Source of the DNA: JBDTSW01 sp963807385
GTDB taxonomy: Bacteria; Actinomycetota; Thermoleophilia; Solirubrobacterales; 70-9
NCBI GenBank assembly: GCA_963807385.1
Contig: CAWEBQ010000002.1
Coordinates: 62,001-126,000, forward strand
DNA length: 64,000 nt
Direction: 5' to 3'
The notes under the pieces were generated by a model. The model had not been told where the DNA came from. It made no database searches and was given only the letters and a program-made list of their open reading frames with translations. Made by a program: the position numbers and the translations under genes. Shown in pieces: positions 34,842-43,836 of the stretch (position 1 is its first letter; every line of letters begins with the position of its first letter).

Positions 34842-35945
34842 ATGAACCACGTGATGCCCAAGGAAGGGCGCCCTGCGGCGCTATCTCTGGTCGTGCCCTT
34901 GGCCGCGGTCCTCGCGGCCGGAGCGGGCCTGCTGGCAGCTATCTCCGGATCGGAGCTGGCCACGGAGATCATCGTGCCCGCCTCGCTCATCACCCTGCTC
35001 GGGGGCATCTTCATCCTGATTCGGAGCCTGGAGCGCCTGCGCCGTCAGGCCGAGCTCCGTGCGATGGGCGAGACCGAGGAACGCACACGACGCATCCTCG
35101 ATCGCTCGCACGAGGCCTACGTGGCCGTCAACTCCGCAGGCGTCGTGACCGCCTGGAACGCCGCCGCCGAGACGATGTTCGGGTGGCGGCGTCCGGAGGC
35201 GATCGGCCGCCCGGTCGCCGAGTTGATCATTCCCGAGGGCATGCGCGAGCGGCACCGCGAAGGCCTCGCGCGCTACCACGAGACCGGACACGGCCCGATG
35301 CTTCGAGGCCGCACCGAGGTGATGGCAACCCACCGCGACGGCGCCGAGATCCCGGTCGAGCTGTCGATCATCGCGATCGAGGAGGCCGAGGGCAAGCCCA
35401 GCTTCCACGGGTTCGTACGCGACATCACCGAGCGCAAGCTGCTCGAGGCACAGCAAGCGGACCTGCTGGAGGCGGCCAAGCAGTCGGCCCGTATCGACGC
35501 GCTGACGACGCTGCCGAACCGGCGCGGTTGGGACGAGGCGCTCCACCGGGAGCTGGCGCGCTCGCGGCGCGAGAAGGCGTCGTTTTGCGTGGCGCTTTTG
35601 GATCTCGACCACTTCAAGGAGTTCAACGACACTCAGGGCCATCAGGCCGGCGACCGGCTACTGCGCCGCGCCGCCTCGGCTTGGAAGCTGGCCCTGCGCC
35701 AGTCGGACCTCGTCGCTCGCTACGGCGGCGAGGAGTTCGCGGTGCTTCTCCCGATCTGCCGCCTCGACGAGGCGATGCTGGTGATCGAGCGGCTGCGTGT
35801 CTCCACGCCCGACGGTCAGACCGTGTCGGCAGGGGTCGCGGAGTGGAACGGCGTCGAGGACGAGGAGGCGCTGATCGATCGTGCCGACCTGGCGCTCTAC
35901 AACGCCAAGCGCGACGGCCGCGACCGCGCGACCGCCTCGGCCTGA
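34842..35945 (+). CDS. Diguanylate cyclase with PAS sensor
   Basis: 367 residues. Two N-terminal membrane helices (SLVVPLAAVLAAGAGLLAAI and IIVPASLITLLGGIFILIRS), a PAS domain (about 85-205, LDRSHEAYVAVNSAGVVTAW ... FVRDITERK), a short coiled coil, and GGDEF (about 225-365). The active site is YGGEEFAVLLP, so catalysis of c-di-GMP synthesis is expected, and the RQSD five residues before it is a canonical RxxD inhibitory site. The PAS could bind a small ligand or cofactor. ATG at 34842 or 34854. Confidence 0.87.
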   Translation: MNHVMPKEGRPAALSLVVPLAAVLAAGAGLLAAISGSELATEIIVPASLITLLGGIFILIRSLERLRRQAELRAMGETEERTRRILDRSHEAYVAVNSAGVVTAWNAAAETMFGWRRPEAIGRPVAELIIPEGMRERHREGLARYHETGHGPMLRGRTEVMATHRDGAEIPVELSIIAIEEAEGKPSFHGFVRDITERKLLEAQQADLLEAAKQSARIDALTTLPNRRGWDEALHRELARSRREKASFCVALLDLDHFKEFNDTQGHQAGDRLLRRAASAWKLALRQSDLVARYGGEEFAVLLPICRLDEAMLVIERLRVSTPDGQTVSAGVAEWNGVEDEEALIDRADLALYNAKRDGRDRATASA

Positions 35946-36003
35946 ACCAATCACCCGAGTTCGGCGAGGCGAACTTCGATTGCCGGCCGGCCGCGGCCAG
36001 GCG

Positions 36004-36486
36004 CTACGCAGCGCGGGAGCGCCGCGGCGAGCCGGGGAGGCGCTCGAGGCGGCCCTCGATGGCGGCCTTGCCCTCGATCGCGCTCGCGTGCTCCTCCGCC
36101 TGGCGGCGCCGGTCGTCCGCCGTGTGCGCGTGGGCGACTGCGGCCTCGGCGGCCTCCGCGGCGGCCCGCGCCCGCTCGGCGGCCTCGTTGGCGGCTCGCT
36201 CTGCGTCAACGACCCGCTGCTCGAGCCGCGCGTTGGCCGCAAGCGCCTGCTTCAGCTTCGCCTGGGAGCTCCGCAGCATCGGGATCGCCTTCTGGGCCTG
36301 CCCAACGGCCCTGCGGGCCTTCGCCTCAGCCTCGGCCAGCTCGTTGGTGAGCCGCTTGTTCTCGGCCGTCGCGCGGCGGCAGACCTCGAGCGTGCGCCGA
36401 GCGACCTCCGCAAGCGGCCGGGACGAGGCTGGCTCGTTCGGGGGGCGCATGTTCCGAGTTGTCGGATGCTCCAACGGGAGTCCCAT
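36004..36486 (-). CDS. Coiled-coil protein
   Basis: About 160 residues, mostly one long helix rich in Ala, Glu, Arg and Gln with heptad-like pattern (LTNELAEAEAKARRAVGQAQ to AERARAAAEAAEAAVAHAHT). No known domain and no membrane segment. Start uncertain (36486 or 36450); the hairpin at 36537-36567 shows that transcription units separate upstream of it. Confidence 0.5.
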   Translation of the reverse strand: MGLPLEHPTTRNMRPPNEPASSRPLAEVARRTLEVCRRATAENKRLTNELAEAEAKARRAVGQAQKAIPMLRSSQAKLKQALAANARLEQRVVDAERAANEAAERARAAAEAAEAAVAHAHTADDRRRQAEEHASAIEGKAAIEGRLERLPGSPRRSRAA

Positions 36487-36536
36487 CGGCACCGAACAAG
36501 CTACCCCCCGCTGCGGCGGAATCGCGAACAGCGCCA

Positions 36537-36567
36537 GGCGCCCCGGCGAGGATCCCGCCGGGGCGCC
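36537..36567 (-). terminator. Hairpin after calcium-repeat protein gene
   Basis: Perfect 12-bp stem (GGCGCCCCGGCG at 36537-36548, complement at 36556-36567), seven-base loop, 35 bp downstream of the minus-strand stop at 36602. Confidence 0.7.
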
Positions 36568-36601
36568 GCCAGACCCCACTTTGCGGCCCCCACTCGGAGG
36601 A

Positions 36602-37183
36602 CTAGATGTCCTCGCAGTTCTCGACCTGGTCGTTGACGCCGGGCCCGTCCTCGCACTCGTCGAAGCCCGGACCGCCGTTGATCTTGTCCTGTCCGGCCTC
36701 GCCGTCGAGGACGTCGTCGCCGCGGCCGCCGAAGATGTGGTCGCCCTTCAGGCCGCCCTCACCGCCAGCGATGAACTGGGACTCGATGAAGGGCGCGATC
36801 CCGCCATCGTCCCCCTTGCCCATCCTGATCACGTCGATGCCGGTCCCGCCGTCAGCGAAGTCGCGCCCGGACCCACCGAGAAGCGTGTCCTCACCGTCGT
36901 CGCCAAGCACGAGGTCGTTGCCCTTCCCGCCGCAGATCGTGTCCTTGCCGAGGCCGCCCTCGATCTGATCGTCACCGCCGCCGGAAGAAATTACGTCGTT
37001 ACCGGTGGTGCCGTCGATCTCGTTGTCGCCATCACCTGTGACGATCGTCGCGGTCTTGCCGTTGCACTTGGGCCCGCCGCCGGCCTGCGCCGGGATCAGC
37101 GTCAGGGCGGCCGTGCCCGCCGTGAGGATCAGCGAGGCCAGCGCCACGCTGGCCGTCCTCTTGGTCACGTTCATGCCCTTCAT
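36602..37183 (-). CDS. Exported protein with RTX-type calcium-binding repeats
   Basis: 193 residues: signal peptide (MKGMNVTKRTASVALASLIL ... IPAQA), then repeats of the GGxGxDxxx type (GGGDDQIEGGLGKDTICGGK, GNDLVLGDDGEDTLLGGSGR, GGRGDDVLDGEAGQDKINGG), which form a calcium-loaded beta roll. No catalytic domain, so it may be a structural or surface protein, and its secretion is by the N-terminal signal rather than type I. ATG at 37183 sits eight bases after GGAG. Follows the 62-residue gene by 5 bp. Confidence 0.78.
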   Translation of the reverse strand: MKGMNVTKRTASVALASLILTAGTAALTLIPAQAGGGPKCNGKTATIVTGDGDNEIDGTTGNDVISSGGGDDQIEGGLGKDTICGGKGNDLVLGDDGEDTLLGGSGRDFADGGTGIDVIRMGKGDDGGIAPFIESQFIAGGEGGLKGDHIFGGRGDDVLDGEAGQDKINGGPGFDECEDGPGVNDQVENCEDI

Positions 37184-37188
37184 CTCCA

Positions 37189-37377
37189 TCACTCCTTCGT
37201 GCCGTTGGTTTTGTCGTGGGAAGTCGCCGCGGCCGAGATCAGCCGCTCGAGCGCTGAGGCGAGCCCCAGCCATCCGGTGAAGTCGTGCGCGTCGCCGCCG
37301 TCGCGCACCCGGCCCTCGATCGGGTCTGATTCGACGTCGAGCTCGAGCACGTACTCCCGTGTCTTTTCCTCCTGCAT
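37189..37377 (-). CDS. Small conserved-looking protein, unknown function
   Basis: 62 residues: MQEEKTREYVLELDVESDPI followed by a segment with HDFTGWLGLASALERL. The pattern (strand, RVRDGGDAHDFTGWLGL, helix) resembles small acidic proteins next to regulators in actinomycetes, but I cannot name a family. It is upstream of and close to the calcium-repeat gene, so co-transcribed. Confidence 0.5.
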   Translation of the reverse strand: MQEEKTREYVLELDVESDPIEGRVRDGGDAHDFTGWLGLASALERLISAAATSHDKTNGTKE

Positions 37378-37468
37378 GGCCGCAGCATCACCCCTGCCCG
37401 CCCATACGTCATGAGGGAGCCCCCCCTGACTTTCCCGCACACGCCTGGGCGTTCCCTGAGGACGGACC

Positions 37469-40282
37469 TCAGTCGCCGGCGGCCAGCGCCTCTGCGAGCA
37501 GCTCGCGCGAGTTGATGTCGAGCTTGGAGTAGACCCGCGTGAGGTGGTTTTCGACCGTCTTTTGGGTGATGAAGAGCTCCTGGGCGATCTGGCGGTTGGT
37601 GAGCCCGCGGGCGGCGAGCTGGGAGACCCGGCGCTCGCTGGCGGTCAGCGAGTCCACGCCCGAGAACTGAAGGCGCCGCGGCTTGGCGCCCGCGGCCACC
37701 AGCTCCTCGTGGGCCAGCTCGACGAGCGCCGTGGCACCGCAACGGCGGGCGGCCTCGAGCCCCTCCCGCAGGGGGTCGCGGGCGTCGGCGCGGCGGCCGG
37801 CGCGGCGGACGGCCGCGCCGAGGTCGACCAGCGCGTAGGCATGGTCGAGGCGCGCCGGTGAGGCCGCGAGCACGTCGGCCGACTCGCGAAGGAACTCGAT
37901 CCCGTCGCCGCCGCGCGCCAGCCCCTGTGCCCACGTTGCCACGCCGATGCTCGATGGCGCGCCCCAGCCGTCGGCGAGCGTCCGGTGCTCGTCGGCCAGC
38001 GCGATGGCCTCGTCGGTGCGGCCGAGCCGGACCAGCGCCTCGACGCATCCGCAACGCCAGGGGATGCTGGGGTTGCGGACCGCCAGCCGCTCGTCGCGCT
38101 CGCCCAGTTCCTCGAAGTCGGCGAGCGCCTCCTCGATCCGGCCCTGGTGGAGGCGGAGCTGCCCGCGCGCGTAGAACGCCGCGTTGAAGTGGACCAGCTC
38201 GGGCAGGTCAGGGCCGACCCCGCTGACCTCCAGAATCCGTTCCGCCTCATCCAGCTCGCCCCGCTCGATCAGGGCCAGCGCGAGGTAGGTGTGGAGCGGG
38301 GGCCAGTCGAAGGCGGGAACGCCGGGGAACGCCAGGGCGCTGCGCGCGTCGCCCTCGGTGGATCGCAGATCGCCACGGCGCCAGCCGAGGATCGAGCGCA
38401 CCGCCAGCGACGTGCAGAGCCCGAAGATCGACCCGGTCCGGCGGGCCGCGGCATAGGTCTGGCGCAGGGCCTCCGCGGCGGCCTCATAGCGGTCGGCCCA
38501 GAAGAGCACCCAGATCGCCTCGTAGATCATGATCGAGTCGCAGCCCTCGGCTTCGAGCAGACGGTCCCCGGCGAGCGCCTGCTCGGCGAGCCTCCCGGCC
38601 TTCTCCGCGGTCCCGTCGAGCCACTCCCAGGCGGAGAGGTTTGCGATCTGGAGTAGCTCGGCGGGGCTCGCGCCCTCCATGCCCACGAACCGCTCGAGGC
38701 GCTCGGTGGCGCGCTTAAGGGTCGGGGGCACCGTCAGCCCGACCGAGGCAGTCTCCGCCTCAAGCCGAAGGATCGTGTCGTCGCTCACCTGGCCGGTGAG
38801 CTCACCGAGCCCGGCCTCGAGGCGGTCGAAGGCCTCGGCGACGTTCCCGGTCGAGAAGGTGGCGCGGGCGAGGTGGAGGAGCCGTGTGGCGCGTTCGGCG
38901 GGGTCGGTGGTGAGCTCGTACGCCTCGGCGAGGTGGGTGATCGCGCCCGGCGGGTCCTCGAAGGCGAGCCACTCGGCCCAGCCCAGCTCCGCCAGGACCG
39001 CGGCGCGCTCGCCCTCGGGCGGCGGTTCGGCTCGGGCGCGCTCGAGGTAGCGGCAGGCGAGGTCGGCCGCGCCCTGCTCGAGCGCACCGGCCGCCGCCTC
39101 GCGCAGCGTCGCGACGGTCGCTGGACTCCCGGCCTCCGGCGCCGCGAGCAGGTGCGCCGCGAGCTCGCGCGGCGGCGCACCGCCGGCGCCGAGGATCGCG
39201 GCGGCCCGCGCGTGCATCCCGGCGCGCTCGGCCACCGGCAGCTCCGCGTAGACGGCCTGGCGCACCACGGGGTGGACGAAGGCAAGCGCCTCGTCGGTTC
39301 CGAGGATGTGAACCTGCGCGAGCGCATCGGCGGCGGCGGAGGCCTGGTCGAGCTCCAGCCCGGCCAGCTCGGCGGCGTCTTGGAGGCGGGGAGCCGCTCC
39401 CAGGATCGCCACGGCCTGAGCGAGCCGGCCGGAGTCCGCCGGAAGGCGCGCCAGGCGCAGGAGGATCGAGCGCGAGACGGTCTCAGGGCCCAGCTCCAGG
39501 ACGCGCTTGGTCCCCTCCATATCGGGCTTCACGCCGTCGCGGATCAGGGCCTCCACCAGTTCGGTCAGGAGAAACGGATTGCCGCCGGTCGCCGAGTGGC
39601 ACGCGGCGGCGAACGTCACGTCGGCCCCGTAGCCGAAGCGCTCGGCGACGATGCTCGCGACCCCGTCCACGCTCAGGGGTCCCGGCCGAAGGCGCGCGGC
39701 GGCCGGCTCGGCCATCGCCCGGGCGACGAGCGGATCTGCTCCGGGCTCGGCCGGGCGGGTCGCAGCGAGCACCACGACGGGAAGCCCCTCCAGTCTCGGG
39801 ACCAGGTAATGGAGGAAGCGAAGCGAAGGCGAATCGCCCCAGTGGAGATCGTCGACTATGAGCACCAGGGGACCGTCGACGGTGAGGTTCGAGGTGAGCC
39901 AGTAGAGGCCGTGTACCGCGGCGAACGAGGCATCGCCCGCGGGCGATGCCTCGGCGCCCATGCCGAGCGCCGGCCCGGCGAGCTCGGCGGCGTCGCTCAG
40001 CGCCCGCTCGCGCCGGTCGGGCGCGAGGTCGCGGAGCGGACGCTCGAAGAGCTGGCGCACGAGCCCGAACGCGTAGTCGCGCTCGAGCTCGCCGCCGCGG
40101 GCAGACAGCGTGGCCAGCCCGCGCTCCTTTGCGGCGGACCGTGCGGCGTCGAGCAGCCGGCTCTTGCCGATGCCCGCCGGTCCCTCGATGACGATGAACG
40201 AACCGTCCCCGCTACCCGCATCGTCGAACGTGTCCGAGAGGCGGGCCAGCTCGCCCTCACGCTCGATGAGGCCGTCGCTCAA
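37469..40282 (-). CDS. Large LuxR-family ATPase regulator (LAL type)
   Basis: 937 residues. N-terminal AAA-type ATPase (Walker A VIEGPAGIGKSRLLDAA at about 28; Walker B LVLIVDDLHWGD at about 135), a long TPR-like middle, and a C-terminal LuxR HTH: LTASERRVSQLAARGLTNRQ with IAQELFITQKTVENHLTRVY. LAL proteins are ATP-hydrolysing activators responding to small ligands. TTG start at 40282 overlaps the stop of the SDR gene (TTGA). Downstream small protein and calcium-repeat genes are candidate targets by position. Confidence 0.87.
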   Translation of the reverse strand: MSDGLIEREGELARLSDTFDDAGSGDGSFIVIEGPAGIGKSRLLDAARSAAKERGLATLSARGGELERDYAFGLVRQLFERPLRDLAPDRRERALSDAAELAGPALGMGAEASPAGDASFAAVHGLYWLTSNLTVDGPLVLIVDDLHWGDSPSLRFLHYLVPRLEGLPVVVLAATRPAEPGADPLVARAMAEPAAARLRPGPLSVDGVASIVAERFGYGADVTFAAACHSATGGNPFLLTELVEALIRDGVKPDMEGTKRVLELGPETVSRSILLRLARLPADSGRLAQAVAILGAAPRLQDAAELAGLELDQASAAADALAQVHILGTDEALAFVHPVVRQAVYAELPVAERAGMHARAAAILGAGGAPPRELAAHLLAAPEAGSPATVATLREAAAGALEQGAADLACRYLERARAEPPPEGERAAVLAELGWAEWLAFEDPPGAITHLAEAYELTTDPAERATRLLHLARATFSTGNVAEAFDRLEAGLGELTGQVSDDTILRLEAETASVGLTVPPTLKRATERLERFVGMEGASPAELLQIANLSAWEWLDGTAEKAGRLAEQALAGDRLLEAEGCDSIMIYEAIWVLFWADRYEAAAEALRQTYAAARRTGSIFGLCTSLAVRSILGWRRGDLRSTEGDARSALAFPGVPAFDWPPLHTYLALALIERGELDEAERILEVSGVGPDLPELVHFNAAFYARGQLRLHQGRIEEALADFEELGERDERLAVRNPSIPWRCGCVEALVRLGRTDEAIALADEHRTLADGWGAPSSIGVATWAQGLARGGDGIEFLRESADVLAASPARLDHAYALVDLGAAVRRAGRRADARDPLREGLEAARRCGATALVELAHEELVAAGAKPRRLQFSGVDSLTASERRVSQLAARGLTNRQIAQELFITQKTVENHLTRVYSKLDINSRELLAEALAAGD

Positions 40283-40992
40283 GTCCGTTGGTTGGTGGGG
40301 CGGATCAGGATCTCGTTGACGTCGACGCGGTCGGGCTGGGCGAGCGCGTAGAGCACAGCGCGGGCGATGTCGTCGTCGTGGAGGGCATTGTCGGGGCCAG
40401 GAGGGTTGTCGAAGAACGGCGTGTCCACTATCCCGGGCTCGATCAGCGTCACCCGGATCCCGTTCGGCTTTTCCATCTGGCGAAGCTCCTGACGCAGCGC
40501 CTCGCCGATCGCGGTCACGGCCCACTTCGAGGCCGAGTACATCGAGCCGGGGAGGACGCGCCGACCCGCGACTGAGCTGGTCACCACGTAGTGGCCGGTG
40601 CCCTGCCCGAGCAGGTGGGGGAGGGTGGCCCGGATCGTGTAGGCAACCCCGAGGACGTTGGTCAGCACCATCGAGCGCCACTGCTCGGGCGATTCCTCCA
40701 GGAAGCCCCGCGTGGCGCCGAACCCCGCGTTGGCGAAGACGACGTCGATTCGGCCAAAGGCGTCGAGCGCCGCCGTAGCGAGGTTCTTCACCTGTTCCCA
40801 CTCGGAGACGTCGCAGGCGACGGCGATGGCCCGCTCGGAGCCGCCGAGCTCGCTGGCGAGCGCCGAGAGCTTGTCCTCGGATCGGGCCGCGAGGACGAGC
40901 CGGTAGCCCGCCGCGGCGGCCTGGCGCGCGGTCTCAGCGCCGATGCCGGTGGAGGCGCCGGTGATAACCATCACTTGCTCGTTCCCCGCCAT
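40279..40992 (-). CDS. Short-chain dehydrogenase/reductase
   Basis: 237 residues. Classical SDR motifs: NAD(P) loop ITGASTGIGAETARQAA (about 9-20), VFANAGFGA (NAG), catalytic Ser in YVVTSSVAGRRVLPG and YSASKWAVTAIGE (YxxxK). C-terminus ends with EPGIVDTPFFDNPPG and SEILIRP-type tail, characteristic of the YdfG-like group. Substrate unknown. Overlaps the LAL gene by four bases and so may be part of its operon. Confidence 0.88.
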   Translation of the reverse strand: MAGNEQVMVITGASTGIGAETARQAAAAGYRLVLAARSEDKLSALASELGGSERAIAVACDVSEWEQVKNLATAALDAFGRIDVVFANAGFGATRGFLEESPEQWRSMVLTNVLGVAYTIRATLPHLLGQGTGHYVVTSSVAGRRVLPGSMYSASKWAVTAIGEALRQELRQMEKPNGIRVTLIEPGIVDTPFFDNPPGPDNALHDDDIARAVLYALAQPDRVDVNEILIRPTNQRT

Positions 40993-41037
40993 TGAGGCGA
41001 TTGTGCCACGAGCCGCCCGGCGGGCCGAGGGCGGTTG

Positions 41038-41070
41038 CCGGGTTCTTCCCGCAATGCGGGAAGAACCCGG
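41038..41070. promoter_or_regulatory. 33-bp perfect inverted repeat between divergent genes
   Basis: CCGGGTTCTTCCCGC (41038-41052), loop AAT, exact complement (41056-41070): a 15-bp perfect stem in the 173-bp region between the divergent SDR (start 40992) and ccmE (start 41166). It is not behind any stop codon, so a terminator is unlikely. An operator or cruciform site is possible. Confidence 0.65.
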
Positions 41071-41165
41071 TACTCGCCGGGAGGGGGCGGGCGGCCGGCG
41101 CGCCGGCCCGGCGTGCCGCGCGAGCCGGCCTTGCGATAATCGGCGGGGCCCCTCGGGGCCCCTCG

Positions 41166-41594
41166 ATGGACCCTGATCGCAAGCGAAAGATCCGCCTTGG
41201 AGTGGCGCTCGGCACTGCCGTGGTGCTGGCCGCATCGCTGGTGTATGTCTCGTTCAGCGCCTCGAGCGAGGCGAAGTCGCCCGCGGACGTCCTCGCCGCG
41301 GGCCCCGGCGCGTCGTACGAGGTCTTCGGGGTCGTCTCCGACGGCTCGGTGAAGCACGAGGGCTCGGAGCTTCGGTTCGAGATCGAGGACCGCGAGGACC
41401 CGGGCGAGCGGGTGCCGGTGAGCTACTCCGGCACGATCCCCGACCCCTTCCGCGAGGGACGCGAGGTGATCGTCACCGGCGAGCTGCTGCAGGGCACGCT
41501 GGTCGCGGAGCGCGACAGCCTGATCACGAAGTGCCCCTCGAAGTTCGCCGACGAGGCCGAGGAGAACCCCGACCAGGTGATCATCGAGGACTGA
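41166..41594 (+). CDS. ccmE: Cytochrome c maturation protein CcmE (Cys variant)
   Basis: 142 residues: N-terminal membrane anchor (RLGVALGTAVVLAASLVYVSF), then OB-fold domain with YEVFGVVSDGSVKHEGSELR and VPVSYSGTIPDPFREGREVIVTGEL. CcmE holds heme covalently before delivery to CcmF. At the heme-binding site the usual HxxxY is CPSKF (Cys plus Phe): Cys for His is known in a CxxxY subgroup; Phe in place of Tyr is further divergence. ATG at 41166; 22 bp before ccmF. Confidence 0.88.
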   Translation: MDPDRKRKIRLGVALGTAVVLAASLVYVSFSASSEAKSPADVLAAGPGASYEVFGVVSDGSVKHEGSELRFEIEDREDPGERVPVSYSGTIPDPFREGREVIVTGELLQGTLVAERDSLITKCPSKFADEAEENPDQVIIED

Positions 41595-41616
41595 TGATCA
41601 GCCCGGCCGGCCCACG

Positions 41617-43836
41617 GTGATCCCAGCCCTCGGCGCAGCCTGCCTGGTCTGCGCCTTCCTCACGGCGCTCTACATCGTCGGGGCGGCCCTGGTCGCGGCA
41701 CGGGGCGGCGACCGCAGGCTGGTGGACTCCGCCAGGCGGGGCGTGTTCGCGATGGCGGCGCTGATCACCATCGCGGTGGTGTGCCTGGAGATCTCGTTCC
41801 TGCGCGACGATTTCTCCGTCGAGCTGGTGGCCGACCATTCCTCGACCACGACGCCCACCGGCTACAAGATGACCGCGATGTGGTCGAGTCAGGCGGGCTC
41901 GCTGCTGCTCTGGGCGTGGGTGCTTTCGATCGCCACCTCGGGCGTCCTGTTGGTCACCCGAAACCGCCTGCGGGAGCTGGTCCCGTGGGCGACAGCCATC
42001 CTCGGCGGGCTGGCGGTGTTCTTCACCGGGCTGATGCTGTTCGGGATCATCTCGCCTTCGGCCGACTCGTTCCCGTTCACCCGCCTCGACCCGGCACCCG
42101 CCGAGGGGGTCGGCCTGACCCCGCTCCTGCGCCATCCCGCAATGGCGATCCACCCCCCGATGCTCTACTCGGGCTATGTGCTGTTCAGCATCCCGTTCGC
42201 GTTCGCGATCGCGGCGCTGATCACGCGCAGGCTCGACGCGGCCTGGATTCGCTCCACCCGCCGCTTCGCGCTGGTGGCCTGGCTGTTCCTCGGCACCGGC
42301 ATCCTGCTCGGGTCGTTCTGGAGCTACAACGAGCTGGGGTGGGGCGGCTACTGGGGGTGGGACCCGGTGGAGAACGCCTCGCTCATGCCGTGGCTCCTGG
42401 GCACGGCTTTCCTGCACTCGGTGATGGTTCAGGAGAAGCGCGGGATGCTGCGCGCCTGGAACGTTTCGCTGATCGTGGCGACGTTCGCGTTCTGCCTGCT
42501 CGGGACCTTCCTGGTCCGCTCGGGGATCCTCGAGTCGATCCACGCCTTCGGCGTCTCCAAGGTGGGCGGGCCCCTGCTCGCTCTGATCGCCGTCGTCGTC
42601 ATCGGCTCGGCGGCGCTCATCGTTTCGCGGCTTGGAGACCTTCGCGGGGAGCGGCGGATCGAGTCGCTGGCCTCGCGGGAGGCGGTGTTCCTCGTCAACA
42701 ACCTGCTCTTGGTGGCCCTCTGCGCCGTGATCTTCTGGGGCACGTTCTTCCCGCTGATCTCGGAGGCTCTCACGGGCGAGGAGCGCTCCGTCGGCCCGCC
42801 GTTCTTCAACGCCGTCACGACGCCGCTCGCGACCGTGCTCGTCTTGTTCACGGGGGTCGGCCCGCTGCTGGCGTGGCGCCGGGTGAGCGCAGGCCGCGCG
42901 TGGCGGCTGATCTGGCCGCCGGCGCTGGTGGCGGTCGTGGTGACGCTCGCGCTCGCGCTCGTCACCGACGCCGCCGGGGAGCCGGCCGCGCTCATCCTCT
43001 TCTGCTTTGCCTCGTTCACCATCACGGCGCTCATCGGGGAGCTGGTGCGGGCGGCGTCGGCGCAGCGGGCGCTCGCCGGAGGCACTCTGGTGGCCGCCGC
43101 GGGCCGGGCCGTCGCCCGTAACCGGCGCCGCTACGGTGGCTACCTCGTCCACGCGGGCATCGCGACCCTGTTCATCGCGGTCGCCGCATCGTCGAGCTTC
43201 CAGACCTCCTCCGACGTGCGCCTGACCCCGGGGGAGAGCGCGACCGTCGGCGACTTCGAGGTGACATACGTGCAGCCGTCGGCCGCGGTGGACGAGCGCG
43301 AGCAGCGGATGGTGTTCGGCGCCACCCTCGACGTGCGGCGAGACGGCGAGGAGTTCGCCGTCCTTCAGCCCTCCCGCAACTACTACTCGTCGGCCGCCGG
43401 CGACGGTGTAAGGGGCTTCTTCGAGGGCGAGGCGACCAGCGAGGTCGGCCGGCAGGGCTCGGCCGGTGGCGACTTCTGGACCGCGATGCGCCCGGACCTA
43501 ACACAGTTCGACGATGACATCGAGATCGCGGACCGCCGCATCTTGCAGGTCGGCGAGCGGATCGACGCCTCGGCGCCCAACCCGGAGGCCGCGGCCGCCC
43601 TACAGGCGAACCTCCAGGGGATCGCGATCCTGCGCCTGCGCGACGCCTACCTCGAGGCGGGCGCGCCGGTCGACTTCAGGGTCAACTACAACCCGCTGGT
43701 GATGTGGCTGTGGGTGGGGGGAGCGATCGCGGTCGCCGGCGGGCTGATCGCGATCTGGCCCGCCGCCGCGGCGAAGCGGCGACGGGTCTCAGACGTCCGG
43801 GCCGCGCGGCTCGCTCGCGAGCTCGGCCGCGCTTAG
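41617..43836 (+). CDS. ccmF: Cytochrome c heme lyase subunit CcmF
   Basis: 739-residue polytopic membrane protein. The tryptophan-rich heme motif is GWGGYWGWDPVENASLMPWL (about 240-260), with nearby His residues MAIHPPMLYSGYV and TAFLHSVMVQEKRG. A large external domain spans about 545-680, before a last helix. CcmF attaches heme from CcmE to apocytochrome c. Start GTG at 41617 gives a first helix at residue 4. Final 4 bases overlap the convergent gene at 43833. Confidence 0.93.
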   Translation: MIPALGAACLVCAFLTALYIVGAALVAARGGDRRLVDSARRGVFAMAALITIAVVCLEISFLRDDFSVELVADHSSTTTPTGYKMTAMWSSQAGSLLLWAWVLSIATSGVLLVTRNRLRELVPWATAILGGLAVFFTGLMLFGIISPSADSFPFTRLDPAPAEGVGLTPLLRHPAMAIHPPMLYSGYVLFSIPFAFAIAALITRRLDAAWIRSTRRFALVAWLFLGTGILLGSFWSYNELGWGGYWGWDPVENASLMPWLLGTAFLHSVMVQEKRGMLRAWNVSLIVATFAFCLLGTFLVRSGILESIHAFGVSKVGGPLLALIAVVVIGSAALIVSRLGDLRGERRIESLASREAVFLVNNLLLVALCAVIFWGTFFPLISEALTGEERSVGPPFFNAVTTPLATVLVLFTGVGPLLAWRRVSAGRAWRLIWPPALVAVVVTLALALVTDAAGEPAALILFCFASFTITALIGELVRAASAQRALAGGTLVAAAGRAVARNRRRYGGYLVHAGIATLFIAVAASSSFQTSSDVRLTPGESATVGDFEVTYVQPSAAVDEREQRMVFGATLDVRRDGEEFAVLQPSRNYYSSAAGDGVRGFFEGEATSEVGRQGSAGGDFWTAMRPDLTQFDDDIEIADRRILQVGERIDASAPNPEAAAALQANLQGIAILRLRDAYLEAGAPVDFRVNYNPLVMWLWVGGAIAVAGGLIAIWPAAAAKRRRVSDVRAARLARELGRA

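Noticed and set aside
34763..37414. 883-codon open frame on the plus strand across GGDEF, coiled-coil and calcium-repeat genes
   Set aside because: It has no domain and runs antisense or out of frame to three recognisable genes; GC-rich third positions keep shadow frames open.
37469..40282. Start of the large LuxR regulator at 40801 (1,110 residues)
   Set aside because: The extra 173 residues are antisense-like, Arg/Pro-rich, and overlap the SDR; the TTG at 40282 abuts IEREGELARL, the normal beginning of the ATPase.
41581..43152. 523-codon minus-strand frame opposite ccmF
   Set aside because: Antisense shadow of a canonical heme lyase.
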